Below are positions 17,586 through 26,572 of a stretch of 64,000 nt of DNA, in pieces. The position numbers and the translations under genes are program-made. Below the pieces are notes generated by a model. It did not search any database and was not told the origin of the DNA. It saw only the letters and a list, made by a program, of their open reading frames with translations. The stretch's first letter is position 1, and each line of letters begins with the position of its first letter. Origin of the DNA: Halomicrobium katesii DSM 19301 (GTDB lineage Archaea > Halobacteriota > Halobacteria > Halobacteriales > Haloarculaceae); the NCBI RefSeq assembly GCF_000379085.1, contig NZ_KB905378.1, positions 2,543,512 to 2,607,511 of the forward strand. Direction: 5' to 3'.

Positions 17586-18257
17586 CTAGAGCGAGACGGC
17601 GGACTTGCCCGAGAGAGACTCGGGCACGACGACCGTGGCGGTGGTCTCGCCGCCGGCCTGGGTGGTCAGCCTGATCTCGGCGGACGATCCCTCGGTGAGG
17701 TCCCCGCTGACGAGCTTCCCGTTCAGGTCGTCTTCCTCCTCGCTAGTGGGAACCGAGTCGGTCTGGAACCTGATGATCGCCCGATCGGCCTGGTCGTTGA
17801 GGGCGTTGCTGTTCGAGATCGAGCCGTCGTCGTCCTGCAGTGTCGACGTGATGAACCCGGCGTCACCACTCGATCCGCCCAATCCCTCGGCCGCCGTGTA
17901 GCTGAGGACGTTGTAGCTGCCGCCCGACGAGACCCACTGGGCGGTCGTCGTCGACAGGTCCACGTTGCCCGAGCCCGGCGCTCGCTTGACGGTCACGTCG
18001 ACCGTCGTCACCTCGAAGCTCTCGCCGTCTTTCACGATGTCAGTCCCGGCGATGTCGACGACCTGGAGGCGGTTGGTCACCTGCTGGCTGCTCTGTTGGC
18101 CGCTCTGTTCCGCGTTCGTCTGGAGAAAGCCCGCGGTGTTGATCAGTACGCCCGCCGCGATCGCCGCGACGAGGACCATCGCGATGAACACGATCAGCGT
18201 TCCGATCCCGACCTGACCGCGGTCACTCGCTCGCTCGTGTTGCCTACTCTGTTGCAT
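17586..18257 (-). CDS. Archaellin (archaeal flagellin) or closely related class III pilin
   Basis: A 223-residue secreted filament protein. Residues 1-14 are a short charged leader ending DRG, followed by [20 protein letters not shown], the hallmark of haloarchaeal archaellins cleaved by the prepilin peptidase after the Gly. The mature part continues [11 protein letters not shown], then Gln/Ser-rich helix and beta-rich Thr/Ser-rich surface domain. It stands alone, without the fla/arl assembly genes, which must lie elsewhere. Many archaellins start MFEFI; here the leader is [14 protein letters not shown]. It could function as a minor archaellin. Confidence 0.87.
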   Translation of the reverse strand: MQQSRQHERASDRGQVGIGTLIVFIAMVLVAAIAAGVLINTAGFLQTNAEQSGQQSSQQVTNRLQVVDIAGTDIVKDGESFEVTTVDVTVKRAPGSGNVDLSTTTAQWVSSGGSYNVLSYTAAEGLGGSSGDAGFITSTLQDDDGSISNSNALNDQADRAIIRFQTDSVPTSEEEDDLNGKLVSGDLTEGSSAEIRLTTQAGGETTATVVVPESLSGKSAVSL

Positions 18258-18608
18258 TTGAATAGTACTCGCTCCGCTTGTCTATCGGTGGCCACTACTC
18301 GGTAATAAGACTACGCGCCGAATTATCAGGTTCTGTATTCGGGAGCTGTGGCGGGTTCCAGACGCCTCGAATGTAGCTGCAACGCGGGACGTAGCTGGTC
18401 GAGACGCCCCCGACGAACGCCGGCAACAGCGGACTTCGCGCCCTATTTCAGACACTGATAGCTCGAATGGCGGCGGGACTCCGGACGACGACACCGGAGG
18501 TCTAGCCGACGATACCGGCGGCCCACCGACGCGTTACTCGCCGGCCGTCGGTCGCCGTCGTCACTCCGCGAAGAAAGCGGCGACACGACGCGATCGCGGT
18601 CCGTCTGG
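18258..18608. other. 351 bp with no supported gene
   Basis: This gap lies upstream of the archaellin gene and downstream of the YlbF-like gene (both minus strand). No convincing frame, hairpin family or RNA gene is visible. The 60 bases next to 18257 contain AT-rich pieces suitable for the archaellin promoter. Confidence 0.6.
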
Positions 18609-19007
18609 TCAGTCCTCGCAGCAGCCGCCGGCCTTCTCGCCGAAGTCGACGACGAGCCGCTCGGAGACGACTTCGTTGAGTTCCTGCAGACGCAGTTCGA
18701 GTTCGCTCTGCAGTTCGAGGTACTCGCTCATCACCGGCAGGTCGTGGAGCTCCTCCTGTGCGGCCTGGAGCTCTCTGAGCGCTTCCTGGTCGGCCTGTCC
18801 GGTCTGGCGTGCGAGCATGAACTCCTCGCGGATAGACTCGAACTCCTCGATTTTCTCCTGGGCCTGTTCGTCGTTCTCGACGGCCGCTTTGGCTTCGGCG
18901 AAGCGCTGGTACACCGGTAGCTGTGTGATCGCGTCGCCGAACTCGGCGGCGATCTCTTCGACGTGGCTGTCGACGGCCGAATCGGAGCTCTCGGACTCGA
19001 TACTCAT
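18609..19007 (-). CDS. YlbF/YmcA-family protein with C-terminal Cys pair
   Basis: A 132-residue helical protein matching the YlbF family: long helices with ITQLPVYQRFAEAKAAVEND, a QEKIEEFE segment and a central LQAAQEELHDLPVM. In Bacillus, YlbF and partners bind an Fe-S cluster and steer RNase Y; the archaeal role is unknown. The tail GGCCED carries two cysteines that could bind a metal. Cytoplasmic, single gene, divergent from the small membrane protein at 19096. Confidence 0.78.
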   Translation of the reverse strand: MSIESESSDSAVDSHVEEIAAEFGDAITQLPVYQRFAEAKAAVENDEQAQEKIEEFESIREEFMLARQTGQADQEALRELQAAQEELHDLPVMSEYLELQSELELRLQELNEVVSERLVVDFGEKAGGCCED

Positions 19008-19095
19008 CTCTCGGTCCTTGGTGCTGGCCGCCTAAAGAGTTGCCGAACCGCCACCAGGGGAGCAGGCTTTTTAGGGTAGAACGGTAAGTCAGTGT

Positions 19096-19230
19096 ATGGC
19101 ATTGACACTCGTCGGTGGCGCGATGCTCGCTGTTCTGGCCTTCGGATTCGTCGCGTTCGGTGACCGGATCGCGGATCGACTGGCGTCGGTCGACGACGCC
19201 ACACAGGAGCTTCTCCTCGACGAGTCCTGA
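19096..19230 (+). CDS. Small single-span membrane protein (44 aa)
   Basis: ATG at 19096 opens 44 codons: MALTLVGGAMLAVLAFGFVA, one membrane span, followed by FGDRIADRLASVDDATQELLLDES, an acidic amphipathic tail. A TATA-like cttttta is centred about 26 bases upstream, giving a leaderless transcript. It is short but has the composition of a true haloarchaeal gene. No function can be assigned. Confidence 0.6.
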   Translation: MALTLVGGAMLAVLAFGFVAFGDRIADRLASVDDATQELLLDES

Positions 19231-19388
19231 TACGCCGCTGTCCGTCTGTCGCACGTCTCGCCACCACGAGCGGCGAACGCGGCGACGAACGGACAGCGAG
19301 TCGTCCGCGATTGGGACAGTGTCCGTCCGGTCGGCGACACCGTCTGGAAGCACGCTTGTTATACGCGCCGAGGCGCTACCCCGGTCCA

Positions 19389-20435
19389 ATGAGTCAGGAC
19401 CGCAGCGAGGGGGATCTCCGGGCAACTGGGCTCGCTCTCAAGCACGACCGCGAGTGGGACTACGAACTCGACCGCATCGTCGAGGAAGTCGCCGACCGCG
19501 ACGCAGAGACCGTCGGCCTCCAGTTCCCGGAAGGGCTGAAGCGCCGCGGACCGGCCGTCGCCGACGACCTCCGGGACGAACTGCCAGACGACACGCAGGT
19601 GATGATCTCGGGCCAGCCCTGTTACGGTGCCTGCGACCTGGACACGTACCTGATGCGCCGGACCGACGTGTTCGTTCACTTCGGCCACTCCCCGATGAAG
19701 GAGTCGGACAAGATCATCTACGTGCCGCTGTTCTCGAACGTCGACGTGTTCCCGATCATGGAGCAGGCCCTCGAATCGGAGCTTCCCGCCCCCGACGAGG
19801 ACCCCGAGGTCGGGCTCGTGACGACGGCCCAGCACATGAACAAGTTCGACGAGATGCGCGGCTGGCTCGAAGAACGCGACTACGAGGTCCACACCCGCAA
19901 GGGCGACGAGCGACTGACCCACGAGGGACAGGTGCTCGGGTGCAACTACGCCAGCGCCGAGGTCGACGCCGACCAGATCCTCTACGTCGGCGGCGGCAAG
20001 TTCCACCCGCTCGGGCTGGCGATGGAACACCCCGACAAGAAGGTCGTCATCGCCGACCCGGTCAACAACGCCGTCCACGTCGCCGACACGGAGAAGTTCA
20101 TGAAACAGCGCTACGCCGCGGTCCACAAGGCGATGGACGCCGAGCGGTGGGGCGTCATCTTCTGTACGAAGATCGGACAGGGTCGCTGGGACCAGGCGAC
20201 CGAGATCGTCGAGAACAACGACGACGCCTACCTCATCACGATGGACGAGGTGACGCCGGACCGCCTGACGAACTTCGGGATGGATGCCTACGTCAACACG
20301 GGGTGTCCGCGGATCACGACCGACGACGGCCCGCAGTTCAAGAAGCCGATGCTGACGCCCCAAGAGTACCGCATCGCAATCGGCGAGGAGGACCTGGAGG
20401 AACTCGCCTTCGACACCTTCCACGGCACCTGGTGA
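19389..20435 (+). CDS. dph2: Diphthamide biosynthesis enzyme Dph2 (radical SAM-like 3-amino-3-carboxypropyl transferase)
   Basis: A 348-residue enzyme that starts diphthamide formation on elongation factor 2 by cleaving SAM with an atypical [4Fe-4S] cluster. The three widely spaced cysteine ligands characteristic of Dph1/Dph2 are present in GQPCYGACDLD (about residue 77), LGCNYAS (about 190) and NTGCPRI (about 310). LQFPEGLKRRGPAVADDL and FGHSPM also match the family. Archaea use a single homodimeric protein. ATG at 19389 is chosen; the frame upstream lacks family sequence. Confidence 0.93.
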   Translation: MSQDRSEGDLRATGLALKHDREWDYELDRIVEEVADRDAETVGLQFPEGLKRRGPAVADDLRDELPDDTQVMISGQPCYGACDLDTYLMRRTDVFVHFGHSPMKESDKIIYVPLFSNVDVFPIMEQALESELPAPDEDPEVGLVTTAQHMNKFDEMRGWLEERDYEVHTRKGDERLTHEGQVLGCNYASAEVDADQILYVGGGKFHPLGLAMEHPDKKVVIADPVNNAVHVADTEKFMKQRYAAVHKAMDAERWGVIFCTKIGQGRWDQATEIVENNDDAYLITMDEVTPDRLTNFGMDAYVNTGCPRITTDDGPQFKKPMLTPQEYRIAIGEEDLEELAFDTFHGTW

Positions 20436-20521
20436 CGCCGTCGGCCGCGCGTTCGTGACGATCGCGGTGGCCAGGGCTCGGCCGCCAGAGGATTGAAGCG
20501 GTGTCGTGCCCACTAGCTGGC

Positions 20522-22072
20522 ATGGACTCCGAGGGCGGTGACGACACGGCCGACGCGTCGACGGGTCACCTCGAAGCGCTACAGGACCTCACGTCGGCGA
20601 TGGCCGACGGGGACGGGGCCGTCGAAGAGCGCATCGAGCGCGTCCTCGAAGTCGGCTGCGAGCACCTCGGGTACCCGAGTGGATACCTCTCGGCGGTCAC
20701 CGGCGACAGGTACGAGATCGCCGTCGCGGCCGGCGAACACGCGGCCGACGCCGTCGGCGACACGTCGCCACTCGCCGAGACGTACTGCCGACACACGCTA
20801 TCAGATAGCGGTCTGTACACGATTCTCGATGTCAGTGAGAGCGCGCCGGACGATCCGGCCTACGACAGGTGGGGCCTGGAGACGTACGTCGGCGTCCCGA
20901 TCGAGGTCGACAGCGAGACCTACGGGACCCTCTGTTTCGGGGACCCGTCGGACCCGAGGTCGACGCTGGATCCCTGGCAGGGAGTGCTCCTCGACACGCT
21001 TCGTCGGTGGGTCGAGTCGGAACTGGAACGCGAGCAGATCGCGTCGCTGCGGGACCGCAACGAGCGACTCCTCGAAGCGACGTTCGACTCGCCGAACGTC
21101 TTCGTCGGGATCCTCGAACCGGACGGAACGTTGCTGCGTGCAAACGAGACGGCGCTTTCCTTCGCCGGGGTCGACGTCGACGACGTGCGTGGCCATCCCT
21201 TCCCGGAGACGCCCTGGTGGAACCACGACGACGAACAGCGTGCGAAGTGCCGCGACGCGATCGAGCGGGCCGAGAGCGGCGAGACCGTCGAGTTCGAGGG
21301 CACACACGTCGGGGCCGACGGCACTCGCATCAAGACGGCCGTCACGGTTCGGCCGGTGTACGACGACGGAGCCGTCTCGGAGATCGTCGCGGAGGGGCTG
21401 GACATCACCGACCTGCAAAACCGGAAAGAACAGATGGACTTCTTCAACGGGATCCTCCGACACGACATTCTCAACGGGATGAACGTCGTCCGTGCGCGGG
21501 CCGAGCGACTCGAAGCCGAGCTCGACGGGGAACTCAACGACCACGCACAGACGATCCTGGAGTGGAGCGACGACATCGTCGAGCTGACCCAGAAGGTCCG
21601 CTCGGTGCTGTCGACACTGTCCGAAGACGGTCTGACAGACCCGGAGCCGGTCGATCTGCGAGCGATGCTCGAAGCGGCGGCGAGCCGGCCGACGAGCGCG
21701 GACCAGCACTGCTCGGTGTCGATCGACGTGCCGGCCGTGACCGTCGCTGGCGACGAGCTCCTCGACGACGTGTTCGCCAACGTCATGCTCAACGCCGTCG
21801 AGCACACCGACTCGTCGCCGTCGATCGAGGTGACCGCGACCGAGGCCGCGGAGACGGTACGGGTCCGCATCGCGGACGACGGTCCGGGGATCCCGCCCGA
21901 GCGGCGACCGTCGGTGTTCGAACGCGGTGCCCGGCGAAGCGGGTCGAGTGGCACCGGATTCGGGCTGTACTTCGTGGACGTGATGGTCGACTCCTACGGC
22001 GGTTCGGTCTGGATCGAAGAGAGCGACCGGGGCGGCACCGCCGTCGTGATCGAGTTGCCCCGTGCCGGATAG
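20522..22072 (+). CDS. Cytoplasmic sensor histidine kinase (GAF-PAS-HisKA-like-HATPase)
   Basis: A 516-residue soluble kinase without membrane segments. Residues about 15-165 form a GAF domain, 185-298 a PAS domain (NVFVGILEPDGTLLRANETAL). The phospho-acceptor segment FFNGILRHDILNGMNVV carries His314, and the ATPase domain has FANVMLNAVEH (Asn424), ADDGPGIPP and GTGFGLYFV. Haloarchaeal orphan kinases of this layout sense intracellular ligands or redox state; no response regulator is adjacent. ATG 20522 is preferred to a GTG 21 bases earlier because it follows an AT-containing leader and matches family starts. Confidence 0.88.
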   Translation: MDSEGGDDTADASTGHLEALQDLTSAMADGDGAVEERIERVLEVGCEHLGYPSGYLSAVTGDRYEIAVAAGEHAADAVGDTSPLAETYCRHTLSDSGLYTILDVSESAPDDPAYDRWGLETYVGVPIEVDSETYGTLCFGDPSDPRSTLDPWQGVLLDTLRRWVESELEREQIASLRDRNERLLEATFDSPNVFVGILEPDGTLLRANETALSFAGVDVDDVRGHPFPETPWWNHDDEQRAKCRDAIERAESGETVEFEGTHVGADGTRIKTAVTVRPVYDDGAVSEIVAEGLDITDLQNRKEQMDFFNGILRHDILNGMNVVRARAERLEAELDGELNDHAQTILEWSDDIVELTQKVRSVLSTLSEDGLTDPEPVDLRAMLEAAASRPTSADQHCSVSIDVPAVTVAGDELLDDVFANVMLNAVEHTDSSPSIEVTATEAAETVRVRIADDGPGIPPERRPSVFERGARRSGSSGTGFGLYFVDVMVDSYGGSVWIEESDRGGTAVVIELPRAG

Positions 22073-22080
22073 CCCACCAG

Positions 22081-22089
22081 TATATATTT
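22081..22089 (+). promoter_or_regulatory. TATA box of the aglJ-like gene
   Basis: The sequence tatatattt lies about 31 bases before the ATG at 22116 and 8 bases after the upstream kinase stop. It is the clearest TATA element in this part of the window. It implies a separate transcript with a leader of only about five bases. Confidence 0.6.
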
Positions 22090-22115
22090 GAGTCCGCGCA
22101 GTCGACTGGTCAACA

Positions 22116-23150
22116 ATGGCCGATCGAGACGACGTGTGCGTTCTCATCCCGACGTACAACGAAGCGGCGACGATCGGCGATGTCGTCGCGTCGTTCGTCG
22201 GACAGGGGTTCGAACACGTGCTCGTGATCGACGGCGATTCCGACGACGGCACGCGCGAACTCGCCGCCGACGCCGGCGCGAGGGTCGTCGAGCAATCCGG
22301 CACCGGACGGGGATCGGGCAAGGGGCAAGCGGTCCGCGAGGCCCTGAATCGCCACGTCGAACAGCCCTACGTCCTCATGCTCGACGGCGACGCCACCTAC
22401 CGGCCCGACGAGGCCGACCGGCTGCTGGAGCCGCTGCTCGACGGGCGCGCGGAGCACGTCATCGGGAACCGCTTCGCAGAGATGGAGTCCGGAGCGATGA
22501 CCCGGCTGAACCAGATCGGCAACGGGATCATCAACACGGCGTTCTCGGTGATCCACGGCCGGGATCTGACGGACATCCTCTCGGGCTACCGCGCGTTCAC
22601 CCTGGAGTCGGTCAGGCAGTTCGACCTGACCGCCGACGGGTTCGGAATCGAGACGGAGCTGGCCGTCGAGTGCGTCAAACAGGGGGTCTCGACGGCGGTC
22701 GTACCGATCACCTACCAGACCCGCCCGAACGACTCGGAGACGAATCTGGACCCGTTCAGCGACGGTGCAGTGATCATCCTGACGCTGTACCGGATGGCCA
22801 AGACCAACAATCCCCTGTTCTACTTCGGGAGCGTCGGCGTGGCGAGCGCACTCGTCGGGGTAGTGCTGGCGATCTACGTCGCCTACGAGTGGTTCGTCGT
22901 CGGCGTCTCTCACGAGGTGATCGCGCTCGTCGCCGCCTCGGGGCTGCTCTTTGGCATCCAGTTGCTCATGTTCGGCGTCCTCTCGGACATGATCGTCGCA
23001 CTGAATCGCGAGCAGACCCGACGGCTGAGCGAGATCGCGCGCCAGGTCGGTAACGAATCGACCGCGGCCGACGCCGTCGGCGACGACACGGAGCCCAGCG
23101 CGGAGGGAGAATCGGACGGGGAGCGGGCCAGTTCGACCAGTCGTCCCTAG
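22116..23150 (+). CDS. aglJ: Dolichol-phosphate hexosyltransferase AglJ-like (GT2), N-glycosylation
   Basis: A 344-residue family-2 glycosyltransferase with VCVLIPTYNEAATIGDVV at the N-terminus and an active-site DGD at residues 90-92 (MLDGDATYRPDEA). LSGYRAFT, two C-terminal membrane spans (about 230-260 and 270-300) and a disordered tail follow. In Haloferax volcanii AglJ attaches the first sugar of the S-layer glycan to dolichol phosphate; the similarity and length here suggest the same step. No other agl genes are adjacent. The stop codon overlaps by four bases the end of the convergent gene at 23147. Confidence 0.83.
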   Translation: MADRDDVCVLIPTYNEAATIGDVVASFVGQGFEHVLVIDGDSDDGTRELAADAGARVVEQSGTGRGSGKGQAVREALNRHVEQPYVLMLDGDATYRPDEADRLLEPLLDGRAEHVIGNRFAEMESGAMTRLNQIGNGIINTAFSVIHGRDLTDILSGYRAFTLESVRQFDLTADGFGIETELAVECVKQGVSTAVVPITYQTRPNDSETNLDPFSDGAVIILTLYRMAKTNNPLFYFGSVGVASALVGVVLAIYVAYEWFVVGVSHEVIALVAASGLLFGIQLLMFGVLSDMIVALNREQTRRLSEIARQVGNESTAADAVGDDTEPSAEGESDGERASSTSRP

Positions 23151-23476
23151 AAGGGGACCAGCGCCCGAAGCTGCGAGAGGAGACTGTTGCTCGTGGCTTC
23201 GCGTCGGGCCTCGAACACCGGGTGGAGGGTGTTGAGCAGTTCCTGCTCGTTCTCGAAGGTCGTCTTCGGTACCTGTTCGAGCGCCTCCGCGACCGTGATC
23301 GAGTGGCCCGTGGCGTCGAAAGGGACCTCGCGGTGCCCGATCTCGGACCGGAGCGTCTGTTTGTCGGTCGGGTACTCGATATCGGCGTCGCTCAGTGTTC
23401 CGTCGAGCGCGGCGATACCGAACTCGATCGCGTCCGGTTCGTCGCCGTTGTCGTCTGCCGGTGGCCGGACTCCCAT
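23147..23476 (-). CDS. DUF5789-like haloarchaeal protein (109 aa)
   Basis: A 109-residue acidic protein with IEFGIAALDGTLSDADIEYP, HREVPFDATGHSITVAEALE and a segment TTFENEQELLNTLHPVFEARR. This resembles the DUF5789 family, in which a short beta region is followed by a helical regulatory-like part. Function is not known. It ends within the 3' end of aglJ on the opposite strand. Confidence 0.65.
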   Translation of the reverse strand: MGVRPPADDNGDEPDAIEFGIAALDGTLSDADIEYPTDKQTLRSEIGHREVPFDATGHSITVAEALEQVPKTTFENEQELLNTLHPVFEARREATSNSLLSQLRALVPF

Positions 23477-23614
23477 CGAGTCGACAGTGGTACTTGCAGG
23501 TGGAAAAAGCTACGCTGTCGGACCGTTATCGTGTCATACTGTTTACCTGAGGAGCGTCCCGGCGATCGTCGCTACGAGAGAGAGGACTACCGGGAAACCG
23601 CTACAAAAGCCGTC

Positions 23615-23971
23615 TCACTGCGTCTCGATCTCCGGCGTCGCGACGGCGTCGTCGAGCCACTCGTCGGCCCAGTCGCCGATCTTCTCGAACACCGGTGCGA
23701 GCGCCTCGCCCTTCTCGGTCAGCGTGTAGTAGGTCGCGACCGGCGCGGCCTCCTCGACGCGACGGTCGACGAAGGCGCGGTCCTGCAGGTCGTCGAGGAC
23801 CCGCGAGAGCGTGCGGGAACTGGTGCCGGTCTCTCGCTTGAGTTCGTTGAACCGCTGTTCGCCGTCGAGCAGTTCGTACAGCACCGCCAGTCGCCACTTC
23901 GATCCGATCAGGTCGAAGGACTCGACGACCTGGCAGGTCTCGTCTGGCTCCGGGGAAAACGTGGATGACAT
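23615..23971 (-). CDS. HxlR-family winged-helix regulator
   Basis: A 118-residue regulator: CQVVESFDLIGSKWRLAVLYELLDGEQRFNEL, the helix-turn-helix with TSSRTLSRVLDDLQ as recognition helix and a wing with TYYTLTEKGEAL. The N-terminal Cys (CQVV) is typical of redox- or aldehyde-sensing HxlR proteins. A TATA-like aaatatatag sits about 39 bases upstream at 24005-24014. Palindromic element B2 lies in the divergent gap to the rhomboid gene. Confidence 0.87.
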   Translation of the reverse strand: MSSTFSPEPDETCQVVESFDLIGSKWRLAVLYELLDGEQRFNELKRETGTSSRTLSRVLDDLQDRAFVDRRVEEAAPVATYYTLTEKGEALAPVFEKIGDWADEWLDDAVATPEIETQ

Positions 23972-24056
23972 CTGTTGGCTCTCACCCTCCCGTTGTCGCC
24001 AGCGAAATATATAGGTTCGGTTCCGAACCAGGTAACAGAGTGATACCCGATTTCTG

Positions 24057-24138
24057 ATACGGAAAGTTGTAGGTCTTTACCAGATCGACCGCATGCCGTC
24101 GTGCGGTTGACTGGGTAAATGTCTACAACCGTCCGTAT
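24057..24138. repeat. Palindromic element family B, copy 2 (82 bp)
   Basis: The arms atacggaaagttgtagg and ctacaaccgtccgtat enclose the inner hairpin gaccgcat...gtgcggtt. The element is 82 bp, the same as copy 1 at 15356 but inverted. Here it is between two divergently starting genes (hxlR-like and rhomboid), so it cannot be a simple terminator. Its left end follows TG, forming TGA with the first base, although no gene ends there. Confidence 0.87.
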
Positions 24139-24191
24139 GAGTCCGACCCGTCGCCGCCAAGGATAAGCCACAGCCGTCCCATGATCGGGAC

Positions 24192-25874
24192 ATGCTACCG
24201 GGCCCGATGGATGCGATTCCGTCGTGGCTGCCCCTCAGGACGCTGACCGTCCTCCTCGCCGCCGCGGTCTCGCTGGGGGTCGCGCTCGTCGCCAGCGACC
24301 GCACGGATCGGCGACTCGGCGCGCTCCGTCGGCGTCTGTTGCTCGGCGTTCCGTGGGGCACCGCGCTCACGATCGGCGCGGTCGCGCTCGTCTACCTGTT
24401 CGTCCAGGGCGGCATCGAGGACCCCAGAGATCCGCTGGTGATCCCGTTTCGATCCTGGTCGTATCGCTACCCGCTGGGCATGGTGACGGCGGCGTTCACA
24501 CACTCCAGTCTCGGGCACGTGACGGGCAACCTCGTGGCGACGGCGGCGTTCGGCTCCGTCGCCGAGTACGCCTGGGGCCACTACCCCCGAAAGCGAGGCG
24601 CTCACTCGTTCGGATCGGCGCTGACGAACCCGTTCGTCCGGATCCTGATCGTTCCCGCCGGGGCGCTCGTCGTCGGGCTGTTCACGTCGCTGTTCGCACT
24701 GGGACCGGTCGTCGGGTTCTCCGGGGTCGTCTTCGCCATCGCGGGCTTCGCCCTCGTCCAGCGCCCGCTGACGGCACTGCTGGCCCTGCTGGCCGATCAG
24801 GTCCTCGGATTCCTCGTCGTCGCGGTCCAGACTCCCCGCGTCGTCGCCGTGCCGCGTCCCCGGGTCGTCACGCCGTGGTGGGCCAGCATCGCGATCCAGG
24901 GCCACGCCATCGGGCTCTTCGCCGGCATCCTGCTCGGGTTCGGCCTGCTGTACTACCAGGACCGCTGGCCCGACCCGACGCGGCTGTGGTTCGGGCTCCT
25001 CGTGTTCGCGGAGTTCCAGGGACTGTGGGCGCTGTACGTCCCGGAAGGCAACGGCCGATTCGTCCTGTTCCGGTGGCTCGGCGCGGCGGTCGTCTTCGTG
25101 CTGGCGGCGGTCGTGATCCTCGGGGCGCTGAACGCGGACCGGCGGGCCGGGTCGCGACTCGACTGGCTCGTCGAGCGCCGGCTGCCCGAATCGACGGCAG
25201 GGGTCCACACTGTGGGGCTGGCCGTCGTCCTCGTCCTCTTGCTCGGACTGAGCGGCGCGGCGATCCCGTACAACGTCGCGCCGATCGGCGACTCGCCGGC
25301 CCCACAGCCGACGGTCGAAGTCCGGGACTACACCGTCAGCTACGGCGAAGACGTGCCCGACGGCTACGTCCGGAGCGTCTCCCTACCGTTCGTCGACGAT
25401 CCGACGGCGATCAACACCAGCGGCGTCGTCGTCACGAGCCAGCGACGACACGTCTGGCAGACGGTCGTCCTCGAATCCCAGCTCCGGAACCGCGGTTTCG
25501 CGACCGTCGAGGTCGGCGGCGTCGGCTGGCGGCGAAACGTCCACGTCAACCGCACGGGCTGGCGGCCGGCCGGCAACGACAGCGTCTACAAGGTGTCCCT
25601 CAGGCCGGCCGGCGACGAGCGGACGCGTGGCTACACGAGCGAGCCGCGCCGAGCCGACCCGGTCGTCGCCGGCCGGAACGTCACGCTGGTCCCGACCGAC
25701 GAGGGGTTCGCCTTCGAGGTGTCCAGAGAGGGCCGTGCGCTCGCCACCGCGTCGGTGCCCGGCCGGAACCGGACGACAACCGCTGGAGGGCTCACCTTCC
25801 GGCGCAACGGCTCGCAGGTGTTCGCGAGCGTCGAGGGGACACGCGTCACGATCGCGACCCGCGAGGCGGCGTAG
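24192..25874 (+). CDS. Rhomboid-family intramembrane protease with a C-terminal extracellular domain
   Basis: A 560-residue membrane protein. The rhomboid core (about residues 55-345) carries HVTGN (His109, Asn113), the catalytic GFSG (Ser177) and QGHAIGLFAG (His238), with about seven hydrophobic segments. After the last span comes about 190 residues of beta-rich extracytoplasmic domain (VEVRDYTVSYGEDVPDGYVR and on), with several possible N-glycosylation sites (NRT, NDS, NVT). The domain is not one I recognise. The catalytic dyad is complete, so proteolysis is likely. ATG 24192 is used; ATG 24207 is possible. Confidence 0.85.
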   Translation: MLPGPMDAIPSWLPLRTLTVLLAAAVSLGVALVASDRTDRRLGALRRRLLLGVPWGTALTIGAVALVYLFVQGGIEDPRDPLVIPFRSWSYRYPLGMVTAAFTHSSLGHVTGNLVATAAFGSVAEYAWGHYPRKRGAHSFGSALTNPFVRILIVPAGALVVGLFTSLFALGPVVGFSGVVFAIAGFALVQRPLTALLALLADQVLGFLVVAVQTPRVVAVPRPRVVTPWWASIAIQGHAIGLFAGILLGFGLLYYQDRWPDPTRLWFGLLVFAEFQGLWALYVPEGNGRFVLFRWLGAAVVFVLAAVVILGALNADRRAGSRLDWLVERRLPESTAGVHTVGLAVVLVLLLGLSGAAIPYNVAPIGDSPAPQPTVEVRDYTVSYGEDVPDGYVRSVSLPFVDDPTAINTSGVVVTSQRRHVWQTVVLESQLRNRGFATVEVGGVGWRRNVHVNRTGWRPAGNDSVYKVSLRPAGDERTRGYTSEPRRADPVVAGRNVTLVPTDEGFAFEVSREGRALATASVPGRNRTTTAGGLTFRRNGSQVFASVEGTRVTIATREAA

Positions 25875-25881
25875 AAGGCGG

Positions 25882-26505
25882 CTACCAGTCGATCCGATAC
25901 ACTTCCGCGGTGACGGCTCGCGACTCGTCCTCGTGGTGGTCGAACTGGCGCGGGATCTCGAACTCCGTCTGGTAGGAGTCGGTGACGGTGCCGCCGTTGT
26001 CCGCCGCGAACGAGCCGACGAACTCCTGGCTGCCCTCGTTGTGGATCGAGTAGGAAACGTCCGCGATCGCGGCCGTCGTCTCCAGGAAGGCCCGGTCGGC
26101 GTGTTCGTTGCCCGACTGGGCCCCGAACGGCGGGTTCATCACGACCGTCGTCCCGTCTCGATCCGGTCGCAGCGGCGCGTTCTCGGCGTCGCCCCGGACC
26201 CAGGAGACCGACGTGGCCGACGCGACCTTCCGCTCGTTGTCCCGAGCGGTCTGTAGCGGTGCCGGATCGACGTCGAGCCCGACGGTTCGCTCGGGGCCGC
26301 GCAGCGCCGCGCCCAGCGTCAGCATCCCGGTCCCACAGCCCAGGTCGACGATGGTGCGATCCTCGATGTCTCCCCGGAGGTCGGCGAGGTGGATCAGGTG
26401 GGCCGCAAGCTCCGGCGGCGTCCGATACTGTTCGAGCGGGGCTCGCGGATCGTCGAACCCCGCCACCACGCCGAGTTGCTGGGCCAGCGCTCGCTTGGTC
26501 GACAT
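25882..26505 (-). CDS. METTL5-like RNA methyltransferase
   Basis: A 207-residue SAM-dependent methyltransferase with an N-terminal helix EQYRTPPELAAHLIHLAD, the SAM site VDLGCGTGMLTLGAAL and the active-site NPPFGAQSGNEHADRAFL. The NPPF motif marks N6-adenine methylation, and the overall arrangement matches archaeal METTL5-type enzymes that modify small-subunit rRNA. Cytoplasmic. Convergent with the rhomboid gene with a 7-base gap. Confidence 0.85.
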   Translation of the reverse strand: MSTKRALAQQLGVVAGFDDPRAPLEQYRTPPELAAHLIHLADLRGDIEDRTIVDLGCGTGMLTLGAALRGPERTVGLDVDPAPLQTARDNERKVASATSVSWVRGDAENAPLRPDRDGTTVVMNPPFGAQSGNEHADRAFLETTAAIADVSYSIHNEGSQEFVGSFAADNGGTVTDSYQTEFEIPRQFDHHEDESRAVTAEVYRIDW

Positions 26506-26572
26506 TGCCGACTACTACTGGAGAGACGTTCAAAAGGTTAGTGACTGGTCGGACGGTCCCAGCGCGACCCCG

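Noticed and set aside
24057-24138. Element B2 as a transcription terminator
   Set aside because: It lies between two divergently starting genes, so neither transcript ends there. Other copies follow stop codons, so any terminator role would not be general.
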